Shown here in pieces: positions 1-8,220 of a stretch of 58,982 nucleotides of DNA (the stretch's first letter is position 1; each line of letters opens with the position of its first letter). The notes below the pieces were generated by a model. The model saw nothing but the letters and a program-made list of their open reading frames with translations, was not told the origin of the DNA and searched no databases. The DNA is from Marivita geojedonensis. GTDB taxonomy: Bacteria > Pseudomonadota > Alphaproteobacteria > Rhodobacterales > Rhodobacteraceae. The DNA lies in assembly GCF_002115805.1 (NCBI RefSeq), contig NZ_JFKC01000025.1, positions 1 to 58,982 on the forward strand, read 5' to 3'. Made by a program: the position numbers and the translations under genes.

Positions 1-2
1 TC

Positions 3-551
3 CTGACCCTAGAGTGTTACGACAAGGTACTGGGCTTCGAAAAACCCCAAAGCACATCTGAAGCTGAAGCTGAAACCGGTGTACCCACGGAAACTATCGA
101 AGAAGAGGTATCAAGCGGCAACAGTTGGGTCCTAGTCAAAGAACGAGATGGGTTTACCGAAGCGGATACTTCCTATGTGTACCTTGAAAGCGCGCAGGCA
201 GGAGGAGGTATGCAAGACCTCAATGCCATAATCATTCGCTGTAATGGAGAAGGCGGCACGGAATTGTATGTTGTATCGGATGGATACTTGGGAAATGATC
301 GTTTGCGCGTTAGGTACAGGTTTGATGACAATGAACCGATCTCCGAACGCTGGTCCCCATCGACTGACGGTCGTGCAGCATTCTTACCGAGTGGTTACCG
401 TGATTTCCGCAGTGGGCTAACTTCGTCCGAAAGTGTACTTATGGAGGTAGAAGCCTTCAATGGAGCACGTCATCAGGGAGAGTTCGGAGGCCTTAGCAAC
501 AATGCAGAAGATCGCGACTTTGTAATGTCTGGCTGCAAGAGCAATAGCTGA
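3..551 (+). CDS. VasI/TagO-like secreted protein, 5' end missing
   Basis: The reading frame is open from the first bases of the window, so this is the C-terminal 182 residues of a longer protein that starts outside. The visible N-terminal part contains LECYDKVLGF, a Cys-containing motif like the start of the mature VasI/TagO family (type VI secretion-associated accessory proteins). An acidic linker follows, then a beta-rich domain with IIIRCNGEGG and a closing SGCK, which could form a conserved disulfide. No other type VI secretion gene is visible, so a role in secretion is not supported; similar domains occur alone. The family call rests on motif resemblance only. Confidence 0.5.
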   Translation: MTLECYDKVLGFEKPQSTSEAEAETGVPTETIEEEVSSGNSWVLVKERDGFTEADTSYVYLESAQAGGGMQDLNAIIIRCNGEGGTELYVVSDGYLGNDRLRVRYRFDDNEPISERWSPSTDGRAAFLPSGYRDFRSGLTSSESVLMEVEAFNGARHQGEFGGLSNNAEDRDFVMSGCKSNS

Positions 552-586
552 CCCCAGTTAGCCTTGGGTTCCATAGGGACCTCAAC

Positions 587-1141
587 TCAGTTGGCTAGAA
601 TGCGATAAAGGCTCGCTCTCGAGATACCCACCTGCTCACAAACCTTCGCCTTTGACATACCCGTAGCAAGCAGAGCCTTTACACTGTCAGCCTTTGCCAT
701 AGCCGTAGGTTTACGTCCTGTGTATTTCCCCTCTGCGCGAGCCTTGGCAATACCTTCCCTCTGCCGCTCTAGCATCATCTCACGTTCGAATTGAGCAACG
801 CTAGCCATCACGTTGAGCATCATCTTGCCAGTAGCCGTAGAGGTATCGACCTGTTGCCCCCCCATAGACAGGATCACCAACCCTGCGTCAGTGTCTTCCA
901 ATGTCTCCAACAGATCGCCTAGGTGCCGTACAGAACGTGCCAGACGGTCCAGCTTGCATACCACCAGCTTGTCACCAGAGCGAAGTGACTTGATGGCTGC
1001 GTCCAACTGCTCTCGTTCACCAACACTAGAAACCTGCTCTTTGTAGATGGTCTCACATCCGTGGTCCCGAAGGTCTCTAACCTGCGCATTTAACCCTGCG
1101 TCCTGTTCCAAGGTCGAAGTTCTTGCATATCCAACCAGCAT
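587..1141 (-). CDS. Small serine recombinase (resolvase/invertase family)
   Basis: A 184-residue protein with the full layout of the Tn3 resolvase / Hin invertase family. The N-terminal catalytic domain has YARTS with the nucleophile Ser9, and KLDRLARS with the two catalytic arginines Arg66 and Arg69. The long dimerisation helix contains FEREMMLERQREGI (about residues 118-131), followed by GRKP and a C-terminal helix-turn-helix (about 152-181). It catalyses site-specific inversion or resolution through a Ser-DNA intermediate. No transposase lies next to it. Inverted and direct repeats immediately upstream (1159-1263) look like its recombination site. It is intact and of normal length. Confidence 0.93.
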   Translation of the reverse strand: MLVGYARTSTLEQDAGLNAQVRDLRDHGCETIYKEQVSSVGEREQLDAAIKSLRSGDKLVVCKLDRLARSVRHLGDLLETLEDTDAGLVILSMGGQQVDTSTATGKMMLNVMASVAQFEREMMLERQREGIAKARAEGKYTGRKPTAMAKADSVKALLATGMSKAKVCEQVGISRASLYRILAN

Positions 1142-1158
1142 GAGATGTCTCCCGTGAT

Positions 1159-1263
1159 TCTCAATAGAATATTAGTATATTTTGAGAAATGCTTCAATAG
1201 AGTTGGTAATACGGCGTTTTAAGGCATCGTTCTCTTGTGCCATTGGGGCTTGGTCTATTGAGA
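1159..1263. repeat. Candidate recombination (res-like) site of the serine recombinase
   Basis: Just upstream of the recombinase start lies a 29-bp dyad at 1159-1187. Its outer arms are TCTCAA and TTGAGA, and its inner arms AATAT and ATATT flank an AT-rich centre. The motif CAATAGA recurs at 1194-1200, and TCTATTGAGA, the inverse of TCTCAATAGA at 1159-1168, lies at 1254-1263. Three sub-sites within about 105 bp beside the recombinase gene is the layout of res sites of Tn3-type resolvases. Assignment is by pattern; no strand exchange partner is visible. Confidence 0.45.
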
Positions 1264-1366
1264 CAGTTGCCGACAACAGGGCGGATCCAATCTTGGTGGT
1301 TACATTGAGTTCTTAAGCCATTGTCATTAGGGTAAAGAGACGATGTATCAAAGGCATAGGTGATAA

Positions 1367-1630
1367 ATGGCTAGTCGGAATCCGTCTGGAAATTCAAAAA
1401 GTGGAGTTGGCGTTTTCACATTTGTAGCAAGTCTTGTTTCGTGGGTCGTGGCGTTGGTTGGCACCATCGTTGGAGCCGTGTTGATCTTCGCGGGCGTTAC
1501 CAGTGGTTCGAGGGAAATTGCCTTCTCTGGTGTAGCCATAATGATTGGCGGTTGGGTCAGTTCGGCAGGTCTCGGAACACTTGCAGAGATTAGCATCAAG
1601 CTGAGTAAACTTGGTGGCGATGATCAATGA
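1367..1630 (+). CDS. Small two-helix membrane protein, unknown function
   Basis: An 87-residue protein with two strongly hydrophobic stretches (about residues 17-45 and 50-72) rich in Val, Ala, Gly and Ile, a short polar N-terminus and a charged C-terminal tail. This fits a two-helix inner-membrane protein. The start ATG is preceded by a usable ribosome binding site (AGGTGATAA directly before it). I do not recognise a family. It stands alone on the plus strand in the island, divergent from the recombinase. Small hydrophobic proteins in mobile islands can be toxins or holin-like proteins, but nothing here shows that. Confidence 0.55.
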   Translation: MASRNPSGNSKSGVGVFTFVASLVSWVVALVGTIVGAVLIFAGVTSGSREIAFSGVAIMIGGWVSSAGLGTLAEISIKLSKLGGDDQ

Positions 1631-1976
1631 CACCCCCCCACATGGGAAACAGGGACCAGCCCCTACGTAAGAAATTGGCACCTCAGAGCGTGCACTGGCT
1701 ACATAATTGGGTGATATTTATCAGTAGGTTACAGGTGAATACTCATGTCCGCACGAGTAGTTCACATGTATCCAAGCGTATGATCTTGCGTCAAATGTTG
1801 TGGTTAGGTCGGTCCTTGGTTAAGCCATTGGGAATACATGTGTTTTTTATGGCAAGTGGCTGTATCTACTTGAGACTATTCGGGTGCCACTCAAGCAAGC
1901 CTATGGTTCTTGCCCGAACATTGATAAAAATTCCGACCAACTCGCTACAGTCATTATGTATGGCTGTCAGACGAAA
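1631..1976. other. Intergenic stretch without a recognisable gene
   Basis: The 346 bases between the small membrane protein and the end of the leftward exported-protein gene are AT-rich. They contain one plus-strand open frame (1627-1989), but its predicted protein has no domain, no signal peptide and an implausible composition rich in His, Ser and Leu. I see no hairpin with a T-run and no repeats, so I leave it without a gene. Confidence 0.5.
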
Positions 1977-2594
1977 CTATTTTTCCTGAAGCTGCTCACG
2001 TAATCGGGCGATGACGTCCTGCCACATACGACTATTCTTGATGAGACGTTCATTTTGCGCTTTGAGTTCTGCAATTTCCGCCTCCAACTCAATCAACCTT
2101 GCTAAACTTGCTGTGGTCTGGCTCTTGGTTGTCTTGGGCTCCTCTCGCGCGCGCTTCAGTTCCTCTCGCGCAAGCTGAAGGTCAACTTCTGACTGGTTCA
2201 GGTTCGCCTCCAGCTCCTTCATTCTAATTCTAAGTTCGGCCAGCTTGCCAAAGTCATTGTTAAGAGTTCGAGCGGCAGCAGTAACATCAGTACAAGTAAA
2301 GGACACCAAACCATTAGACTTGGACAGAACATCCAGTTGTAAGTTGTTGTACAGAACCGCGAGGAAATCAGGCCCCTCAAACGACCCAAGGATGTTATCG
2401 CTGATATCCCACTTTGCAGACAAAGGATTTTCTACGTTACCATCAATTAGCGCAACGGGGCCCTCTTCACCTTCGTGGAACGCGAGCACTAGCCCAAGAT
2501 TTCGGGCTTCATCGTAACAAGCAAAACCAACATCCTGTGCTGCAGCTGCGCTACTCATCAATACCGCCGCGGCAGTGCTCCCGAACGGTCTCAT
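1977..2594 (-). CDS. Exported coiled-coil protein, unknown function
   Basis: A 205-residue protein with a short Ala-rich signal peptide ending near AAAAQD. A globular part of about 80 residues follows, bracketed by two cysteines (FACYDEARN and FTCTDV) that could form a disulfide in the periplasm. From about residue 113 to the end there is a long charged heptad-rich coiled coil (KELEANLNQSEVDLQL and onward). The start overlaps the stop of the upstream YbjQ-type gene by ATGA, so translation is probably coupled. The family is not recognised. The N-terminal part, with Cys-Tyr-Asp near the mature start, is reminiscent of the VasI-like protein at the window start, but this is a weak resemblance. 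Confidence 0.7.
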   Translation of the reverse strand: MRPFGSTAAAVLMSSAAAAQDVGFACYDEARNLGLVLAFHEGEEGPVALIDGNVENPLSAKWDISDNILGSFEGPDFLAVLYNNLQLDVLSKSNGLVSFTCTDVTAAARTLNNDFGKLAELRIRMKELEANLNQSEVDLQLAREELKRAREEPKTTKSQTTASLARLIELEAEIAELKAQNERLIKNSRMWQDVIARLREQLQEK

Positions 2595-3079
2595 TCTTCA
2601 ATCCTCACAGCTGTTCCTGACGCCACCAGCATCACCATTGTCCAACCTGTCTCCCCGATCTGGGTATAATCTAAGTCCACACCGACGACCGCATTGGCAC
2701 CGACAGCATGAGCCTCTCTCTTAAGTTCGTATAGGACGGTTTCACGAGCGTCTCGCATGGTCTTTTGAACTGCTTCTGAGCGCCCGCCTACAATGTTCCT
2801 TACTGTCGCAAACAAGTCTTTGAAAACATGCATTCCATACGCGCACTCTGCTGTGACGATGGAAATTCGTTCTTGAATTTGGAGGTCTTGCGCTTGTGTC
2901 TCAGTGGTAAGCATTACAGCTTCAATGGCCAGATCGCGTTCCACACGTTCTTGATGCTGTTGCTGGATTACGGGACTACCCGTTTCAATCGTATTTAGGT
3001 AATGACACTGGGCGCATAGACCGCCGTACCCGGATTCAAGCATTCCGAATTTCTTGCCACATCTCGAACAGTTCGCCAT
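2591..3079 (-). CDS. Zinc-ribbon protein with YbjQ (UPF0145) domain
   Basis: A 162-residue cytoplasmic protein. The N-terminus carries CSRC and CAQC pairs about 17 residues apart, a zinc-ribbon arrangement. The C-terminal 95 residues match the YbjQ/UPF0145 family: TAECAYGMHVFKDLFATVRN, GGRSEAVQKTMRDARETVL, then AVGANAVVGVDLDY and VASGTAVRI. That family forms beta-rich pentamers of unknown function and is sometimes called heavy-metal-binding on weak evidence. Most members lack a zinc ribbon, so the fusion is notable. It is the middle gene of a leftward group, overlapping the next gene by four bases and 22 bases from the preceding one. Confidence 0.8.
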   Translation of the reverse strand: MANCSRCGKKFGMLESGYGGLCAQCHYLNTIETGSPVIQQQHQERVERDLAIEAVMLTTETQAQDLQIQERISIVTAECAYGMHVFKDLFATVRNIVGGRSEAVQKTMRDARETVLYELKREAHAVGANAVVGVDLDYTQIGETGWTMVMLVASGTAVRIEE

Positions 3080-3101
3080 CCGTACACCTTACGCGTTTAC
3101 T

Positions 3102-4031
3102 TCAACGTACTTTACATGCAGATACGTATTGTTCTTCGGCAGTCTCGAGAACCATGTAAAACATTGCAACCGCCATATCGCTCCCCATTTGCTCTGCAGG
3201 GCTTTCTGTCGCCTGCGCACTGTCCGCTAAGAAATTTTCGAGGATCGACGGGTGAGTTTTTCTCAAGAACGCACCAAGAAGGGCTCCGGTCATCATAGCT
3301 TGGTCTTCATTCGCATTTAATATGAATTGCGCTGACGCCGTCGATAGACCGGTAATTTGTGCAATCGTTGCTGCATCTGCACCTTCGTTCTCTTGCAGTG
3401 ATGTCCAGATGTAACGAAGCTCGCGTTCACTAAGGTTTTGAACCAGATTTTGAATTTCGGAATAAGTGCTGCACGCAATGGGTGAAATGGCGGAACCAGT
3501 CTCCTGCGAAACAGTGTGGATGGTCGCAATTGATGAGGTTAAGCTGGATTGCTGATCACCCTCGTCTTTGCAGCCCTGAAATGGATAGTAGTCGCTGCCC
3601 GAAGAATAGTAAGTCTCATACGGGAACCGCTCTGATCGAAGAGCCATGAACTCAGTTCCAATCCTAGCCGCCATCTGCTGATCAGAAATTCCGGCAACAC
3701 AAGGGTCTGCTATATCTTCAATTCCGATCAAGTCTCGGGTTTCAGCGGCTGACCTCGCAGCTTCCAAGAAGCAAGTCCATGTATCCGCATAGCTATCATT
3801 GCGAGCAGAGCACGCGTTGACGACAGGCTCAGCGGCTGGGCCGTAGTAATCACTGGTAATCATGTCCCCCAGAAGCTGAAAGGCGATGGCACCTTCTTTT
3901 AGACAAGTCGGAAAATTTGATGCGTTGGCTTTTGCATTGCATTCAGCGATCACAGCTTGGGGGATATCTTCAGACTGCGCCAACGCGTATGATGTCGTCA
4001 TGGGAAGAAATAGTAAGGCCCAAAGCTTCAT
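3102..4031 (-). CDS. Exported protein of unknown function
   Basis: A 309-residue protein with a clear signal peptide (MKLWALLFLPMTTSYALAQS, cleavage near ALA-QS) and eight cysteines spread over the mature part, which suggests disulfides in the periplasm. The sequence is mostly alpha-helical and acidic. I recognise no domain. A strong ribosome binding site (GGAGG, eight bases before ATG) fixes the start. It is the first gene of a three-gene leftward group with the zinc-ribbon/YbjQ protein and the exported coiled-coil protein. With two of three products exported, the group probably acts at the cell envelope; that is inference. Confidence 0.75.
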   Translation of the reverse strand: MKLWALLFLPMTTSYALAQSEDIPQAVIAECNAKANASNFPTCLKEGAIAFQLLGDMITSDYYGPAAEPVVNACSARNDSYADTWTCFLEAARSAAETRDLIGIEDIADPCVAGISDQQMAARIGTEFMALRSERFPYETYYSSGSDYYPFQGCKDEGDQQSSLTSSIATIHTVSQETGSAISPIACSTYSEIQNLVQNLSERELRYIWTSLQENEGADAATIAQITGLSTASAQFILNANEDQAMMTGALLGAFLRKTHPSILENFLADSAQATESPAEQMGSDMAVAMFYMVLETAEEQYVSACKVR

Positions 4032-4445
4032 TTCCTGCCTCCAATGCGGTTAGATGCGTATTTCCAACCTAATACGACACAGAACGACACGTGAAGGGAG
4101 AACACGCGACCAGCCGGGTTCAGTTGTCGCGATAATGAACGTATGGGGTGCGAAATTATGTTTTTTGCGCAGCAGATTCTGTAAAGAATCGCGACTGTTT
4201 ACACCCACTCAGAAAGCTCTGAAGCCACCTTGCAAGTCCGTACCGAATTTCACTTCCGAGCGTGACTCACCAAGTGCTTGGGATCAACCTTCGTTCACAG
4301 TAGTGCAGTGAAGCAAGGGTCAGCTGCATGTATTGTCAAAGCCCATTGCCCAAGGTTCCTGAGTCATCCCGCACCACAAATGCCCCTTACGCGGCTTCCA
4401 TCCCGATGTGCACGGACACGGGTTTCCTTGGGTGATGCGTTTCTA
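4032..4445. other. Intergenic region between exported operon and integrase
   Basis: These 414 bases lie between the start of the leftward exported operon and the end of the leftward integrase. They must hold the operon promoter. A possible -10-like TATTAG is seen on the minus strand about 45 bases before the start codon, without a convincing -35 partner. Short open frames here have no coding character. I see no tRNA fragment and no att-like duplication. Confidence 0.4.
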
Positions 4446-5867
4446 CTAAAGCCAAGGGTGGTCAATGGACATGATGGCTTCATAACGTGTCCTAAGGCTT
4501 GGTCCTTGTCCGTAACCAGCCGCAACATCACCTTGTCTATGACCTGTGATGAAGTCTGAAACTTCCTTGGGTACACCTGCGTCTCGTGCAAGGTCTTTAA
4601 AGGTGTGACGAAGACTGTGGGGAACTACCCTTGGGTCATCTATGAGGTTTCTGATGTGTTCCCTCAGGCGTCCTTTGCTGAAAGATACTGGAACAACATC
4701 GGCATTGTCATGCAGGGGTACTAGCCGCCTTGAGCCTTTGGTTTTGGGATCATCTTCCCTTAAGTCCATATACCGGATGCTGCCTTGTTCCCGCACAGGT
4801 GGTTTCTTGTGCAGTTCCCCGATACGCATCCCTGTTGTTATTAGGATTGCGAAAGCCTTACGATCCTCCTCGGGCATGTCCATCTGGAACAGGGCGTACA
4901 GTTGGTCATGGGTGAAGGGAAGGCGCTCTACAGCATCACTGCCAATGCCTTTGAGGTCTAGTCCGATCCAAGGATTATGTCCTATGTCGAGGTCTCTGTG
5001 TTTGTTGGCCCACTTGAATACATTAGACATAGCAGCGCGTAACACTCGTATACTTGATGCACTGGAGTCCTCACCAATCTCATTCAGGAAGTCATAGGCG
5101 TCGTATACAGTCACATCCTTTAAGGGTTTCTTTCCAAAGTCAGGATGATCGTGCCACTTACGTAACTGCCATCTATCGTTCTTGCGGGACTTCTCAGGCC
5201 TAGTTTCTTTGTATCGGTCCAACAGGTCACCCAAGGTCTGACCACCTGTCTGCACCTCTGGGGCATCAACTGCAAAATTCTTCATTTGCTCTATGACATT
5301 CCTCCGAAACACAGGGTGGTCTTGTGTCCTGTCGGCAATGCCTAGAAGTGCGTCTGTACTTAGTTCCTTTGATTGCAATTCATCTTTGTCCCCTTGGAAG
5401 TGCTTAAGCGGTATCGAGTGTCCAAGTGCGGTCAAGAGTTTGCAAAGGTCTACGTGAGTGCTGATCTTAATGGTAGGTTGCAGTTGGTATTTACCGTCGG
5501 GGTTCCGGTCGATGCCATGCAGGCCACTCGCATAGATACCCATAAAACCCATGCCTCTGCCCTTGAACGCAGATGTATCGACTGTGATGTAGCCGTTGGT
5601 GTACCATTGTTTTGTGTTGATACCCTCTTTTTCCAGCAAGGGCCTGATACTCTCGTAGAACTTGTCGCTGCGTTCCAAGAGCGTGTCGAACTCGTCATAT
5701 ATCACCTGAGTCAACTCGTGCTGTCTGAGTTGGGCTTGTCGTTTGTCGCTGGTACCTGTGCTGCGTCTGGCCTGTGTGTCGGTCCCGAAAGTGAGTTCCT
5801 TGGGCTTGGTAACACAGACGTACCATTTGCCTTTCCTCCGTTGCAGAGTGCTTGGTTTGTACTGCAT
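4446..5867 (-). CDS. Tyrosine recombinase / phage-type integrase
   Basis: A 473-residue site-specific integrase that inserts or excises the island. The catalytic set is complete: Arg348 in TTGMRIGEL, His417 and Arg420 in HSLRHTF, His443 in TGHRQ and the nucleophile Tyr452 in AAGYGQG. A SAM-like core-binding domain precedes it (LGDLLDRYKETRP to about residue 290). The N-terminus, with MQYKPSTLQRRKGKWYVCV, resembles arm-binding domains. The frame stays open upstream to 5942, but ATG at 5867 is preceded by a strong GGGGAG site, and the extension would translate the tandem repeats at 5878-5901, so I use 5867. It lies next to the core genome with its 5' end toward yicC. Confidence 0.93.
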   Translation of the reverse strand: MQYKPSTLQRRKGKWYVCVTKPKELTFGTDTQARRSTGTSDKRQAQLRQHELTQVIYDEFDTLLERSDKFYESIRPLLEKEGINTKQWYTNGYITVDTSAFKGRGMGFMGIYASGLHGIDRNPDGKYQLQPTIKISTHVDLCKLLTALGHSIPLKHFQGDKDELQSKELSTDALLGIADRTQDHPVFRRNVIEQMKNFAVDAPEVQTGGQTLGDLLDRYKETRPEKSRKNDRWQLRKWHDHPDFGKKPLKDVTVYDAYDFLNEIGEDSSASSIRVLRAAMSNVFKWANKHRDLDIGHNPWIGLDLKGIGSDAVERLPFTHDQLYALFQMDMPEEDRKAFAILITTGMRIGELHKKPPVREQGSIRYMDLREDDPKTKGSRRLVPLHDNADVVPVSFSKGRLREHIRNLIDDPRVVPHSLRHTFKDLARDAGVPKEVSDFITGHRQGDVAAGYGQGPSLRTRYEAIMSIDHPWL

Positions 5868-5877
5868 GGTTTCTCCC

Positions 5878-5901
5878 CCAATATAGGGTCCAATATAGGG
5901 T
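5878..5901. repeat. Two tandem copies of a 12-bp unit before the integrase
   Basis: CCAATATAGGGT is repeated exactly twice head to tail (5878-5889 and 5890-5901), followed by CCAGTG as a possible broken third copy. It lies 11 bases upstream of the integrase start, overlapping where its promoter or an arm-type integrase site would be. Autoregulation or integrase binding is the simplest reading. I did not find another copy in the rest of the island. Confidence 0.6.
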
Positions 5902-5969
5902 CCAGTGCCCAAAAAAATCCAATAAGAAAAGAACGCTAGCACGGGCAGGCCGCAATTTGGCCCAGAGTC

Positions 5970-5985
5970 TTAACAAATGGTTAAC
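5970..5985. promoter_or_regulatory. Perfect CtrA-type box at the island/core junction
   Basis: TTAA, seven bases, then TTAAC: an exact match to the alphaproteobacterial CtrA recognition sequence TTAA-N7-TTAAC. It lies 86 bases before yicC and 103 bases before the divergent integrase start, so it could serve either. CckA, the kinase at the head of the CtrA phosphorelay, is encoded in this window. CtrA itself is not seen here. Confidence 0.5.
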
Positions 5986-6070
5986 GTCGCAGGATCGCCT
6001 GCGGCTTGCATCGCCCGGACGCAACGCGTAACCCGATGAGCAGAACAGGGGACCATCCGGGGGATACAGA

Positions 6071-6961
6071 ATGCGCCACTCCATGACGGGTTTTGCCTCC
6101 GGGCAGGGTGAAGCTCTGGGACTTGCGTGGTCCTGGGACCTGCGCAGCGTCAATGCCCGTGGCCTGGACATTCGCGTGCGCGTTCCCGACTGGATCGACG
6201 GGTTGGAACAGGCTTTGCGGGCGCTGCTGACCAAGCGGCTCGCGCGCGGCAGCGTCACGGTATCCCTGCGACTTCAATCCAACGGGGCCGAGGCCACTCA
6301 GGAGCTTAACGAAGCTGCCTTGGATCGCGTGCTTATGGCGATGCTCCAGATCGAGGCGGAAGCGATGGCGCGCGGGCTGTCCCTGACCGCATCCTCTGCC
6401 GCTGATCTGATCACCCTCCGAGGCGTCATGGATACCGCCCAGCAGGCCGCTGATCCGGCCGAACTCCGCAAGACGCTGCTCGCTGATTTCGAGCCGGCGC
6501 TCGACAGCTTCATCGCGTCTCGGCAAAACGAGGGAACCGCGCTGGCAGAGGTGCTCACCGGACAGGTTGACCAGATTGCGGATCTGGTCACACAGGCAGA
6601 GACCGTCGCAGAGGCCCGAAAGGATGAACAGGCCGACAGGATGCGGGCAGCAATGGCACGTGTCATGGACGCCCAGGACACCATCGATGAGCAGCGCATC
6701 GCACAGGAACTTGCCCTGATCGCGGTCAAGGCGGACGTGACCGAAGAGATCGACCGTCTGCGCACCCATGTCGACGCTGCACGCGGTCTGCTTGACGCCG
6801 ATGGCGCGGTGGGCCGAAAGCTGGATTTCCTGATGCAGGAGTTCAACCGCGAAGCCAACACGCTCTGTTCAAAGGCGCAGTCCGCACCACTGACGGCCGT
6901 CGGGCTTGAGCTGAAATCGGTGATCGAACAGATGCGCGAACAGGTGCAGAATGTGGAGTAA
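6071..6961 (+). CDS. yicC: YicC-family endoribonuclease
   Basis: A 296-residue protein of the YicC/YloC family, a metal-dependent endoribonuclease that helps degrade small RNAs in E. coli. It has the family N-terminus (MRHSMTGFASGQGE, then SVNARGLDIRVRVP) and C-terminal DUF1732 region (GAVGRKLDFLMQEFNREANT and LCSKAQ). Length is normal. It is followed after three bases by gmk, the usual alphaproteobacterial pairing, so the two are co-transcribed. A GGGGG-containing site stands before the ATG. It marks the start of the core chromosome beside the island. Confidence 0.95.
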   Translation: MRHSMTGFASGQGEALGLAWSWDLRSVNARGLDIRVRVPDWIDGLEQALRALLTKRLARGSVTVSLRLQSNGAEATQELNEAALDRVLMAMLQIEAEAMARGLSLTASSAADLITLRGVMDTAQQAADPAELRKTLLADFEPALDSFIASRQNEGTALAEVLTGQVDQIADLVTQAETVAEARKDEQADRMRAAMARVMDAQDTIDEQRIAQELALIAVKADVTEEIDRLRTHVDAARGLLDADGAVGRKLDFLMQEFNREANTLCSKAQSAPLTAVGLELKSVIEQMREQVQNVE

Positions 6962-6964
6962 GCC

Positions 6965-7606
6965 ATGACCAATCGCCGGGGTCTTCTGATCATCCTGTCA
7001 TCGCCCTCGGGTGCCGGGAAAAGCACATTGTCACGCCGCCTTCTGGACTGGGATCCCTCGCTCAGCTTTTCGGTTTCGGCGACAACCCGTGCGCCGCGTC
7101 CCGGTGAAGTGAATGGTGAGCATTACCATTTTCTCAGCGAGGACGCGTTCAAGCGCGACGTGAACGCGGGCGACATGCTGGAACACGCGCATGTCTTCGG
7201 GAATTTCTACGGCAGCCCGCGCAAGCCGGTGCAGGCGGCCATCGACGCCGGCAATGACGTGCTTTTTGACATCGACTGGCAGGGCGCGCAGCAGATCGTG
7301 AACTCGGCCCTTGGTCCGCACACGCTGTCGATCTTCATCCTTCCGCCGTCGATCGCGGAACTGCGTCGGCGTCTGGAGAGCCGTGGGCAGGACAGCGCCG
7401 AGACCATCGGGAAACGGATGCAGAAAAGCTGGGACGAAATCAGCCACTGGGGCAGCTATGATTACGTTCTGGTAAATGACGATCTGGACCGCACCTTTGC
7501 CGATCTGCAAACCATCGTCACCGCGACCCGCCTGCGCCGCCTGCAACAGCCGGGGCTGGTCGAACATGTCCGCAAGCTGCAACAGGAATTCGAGGAATTG
7601 ACATGA
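6965..7606 (+). CDS. gmk: Guanylate kinase
   Basis: A 213-residue enzyme phosphorylating GMP (and dGMP) to GDP with ATP in the cytoplasm. The P-loop is [10 protein letters not shown] near the N-terminus; the GMP-binding part includes [19 protein letters not shown] and the hinge [20 protein letters not shown] is the typical Walker B-like segment. The length is normal for the family. It is translated in an operon with yicC and overlaps the following carbonic-anhydrase-like gene by four bases (ATGA). Confidence 0.97.
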   Translation: MTNRRGLLIILSSPSGAGKSTLSRRLLDWDPSLSFSVSATTRAPRPGEVNGEHYHFLSEDAFKRDVNAGDMLEHAHVFGNFYGSPRKPVQAAIDAGNDVLFDIDWQGAQQIVNSALGPHTLSIFILPPSIAELRRRLESRGQDSAETIGKRMQKSWDEISHWGSYDYVLVNDDLDRTFADLQTIVTATRLRRLQQPGLVEHVRKLQQEFEELT

Positions 7607-8124
7607 CGCTTTATGCTTTGGACGATATTGCACCTCAGATCGCGGAAGACACATGGATTGCCCCGGATGCCAATCTGATCGGCCGCATTATCGTTGAGGA
7701 CGCGGCAAGCGTCTGGTTCTGTTCAACCCTGCGGGGGGACAATGAGACGATCACCGTCGGTGCGGGCAGCAACATTCAGGAAAACTGCGTGCTGCACACC
7801 GATATGGGCTATCCGCTGACCATCGGAAAAGGATGCACCATCGGCCATAAGGTGATGCTGCATGGTTGCACCATCGGCGACAATTCCCTCATCGGGATGG
7901 GCGCCACCGTCCTCAATGGCGCAAAGATCGGCAGCAACTGCCTGATCGGGGCCGGGGCGCTGATCACCGAGGGCAAGGAAATCCCGGATGGATCGCTGGT
8001 CATGGGCGTCCCCGGGAAGGTGGTGCGCGACCTGGACGAGGCCGCGATAGAGGGTCTTCGGAAAAGCGCGCTTGGCTATCAAGCCAACATGCGCCGCTTC
8101 CGCGTCGGTTTGCGCCCGGCATAA
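7603..8124 (+). CDS. Gamma-carbonic-anhydrase-like hexapeptide-repeat protein
   Basis: A 173-residue left-handed beta-helix protein of the YrdA/PaaY/gamma-carbonic anhydrase group. Repeated hexapeptides run from about residue 25 to 135 ([40 protein letters not shown]). The zinc-ligand histidines are present in [15 protein letters not shown] and LHGC. Members form trimers with metal at the subunit interfaces, and many have little or no measurable carbonic anhydrase activity, so the reaction is uncertain. The start overlaps the gmk stop. A short GTCC-GCA-GGAC hairpin followed by six T's after the stop is a weak terminator. Confidence 0.9.
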   Translation: MTLYALDDIAPQIAEDTWIAPDANLIGRIIVEDAASVWFCSTLRGDNETITVGAGSNIQENCVLHTDMGYPLTIGKGCTIGHKVMLHGCTIGDNSLIGMGATVLNGAKIGSNCLIGAGALITEGKEIPDGSLVMGVPGKVVRDLDEAAIEGLRKSALGYQANMRRFRVGLRPA

Positions 8125-8220
8125 GCCAGCCTGTCCGCAGGACTTTTTTCACCCTCATGGGTTGAACATGCGCGCGGCAACGTCACTGTTGCCGTATTGC
8201 GGAACGAGAGAGTGAGTGCG

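Larger units (their letters stand above)
1..5942. mobile_element. Right-hand part of an integrated genomic island
   Basis: The segment carries a serine recombinase, a tyrosine integrase and only genes of unknown or envelope function. Its base composition is clearly more AT-rich than the core genes that begin with yicC. The integrase sits at the inner edge next to the housekeeping block, the usual layout for an integrated element. The left border and the partner attachment site lie outside the window. I saw no tRNA gene at the right border, so the exact edge, somewhere between the integrase start and about 6,000, is an inference. Confidence 0.6.

Noticed and set aside
1627-1989. Plus-strand open frame of 120 codons in the island
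   Set aside because: No domain, signal or helix pattern; odd composition; its end runs into the convergent exported-protein gene. The ATGA overlap with the small membrane gene alone is not enough.
5868-6070. tRNA or att duplication at the island edge
   Set aside because: I looked for a tRNA end and for repeats shared with the left part of the island and found none; the true left end is outside the window.
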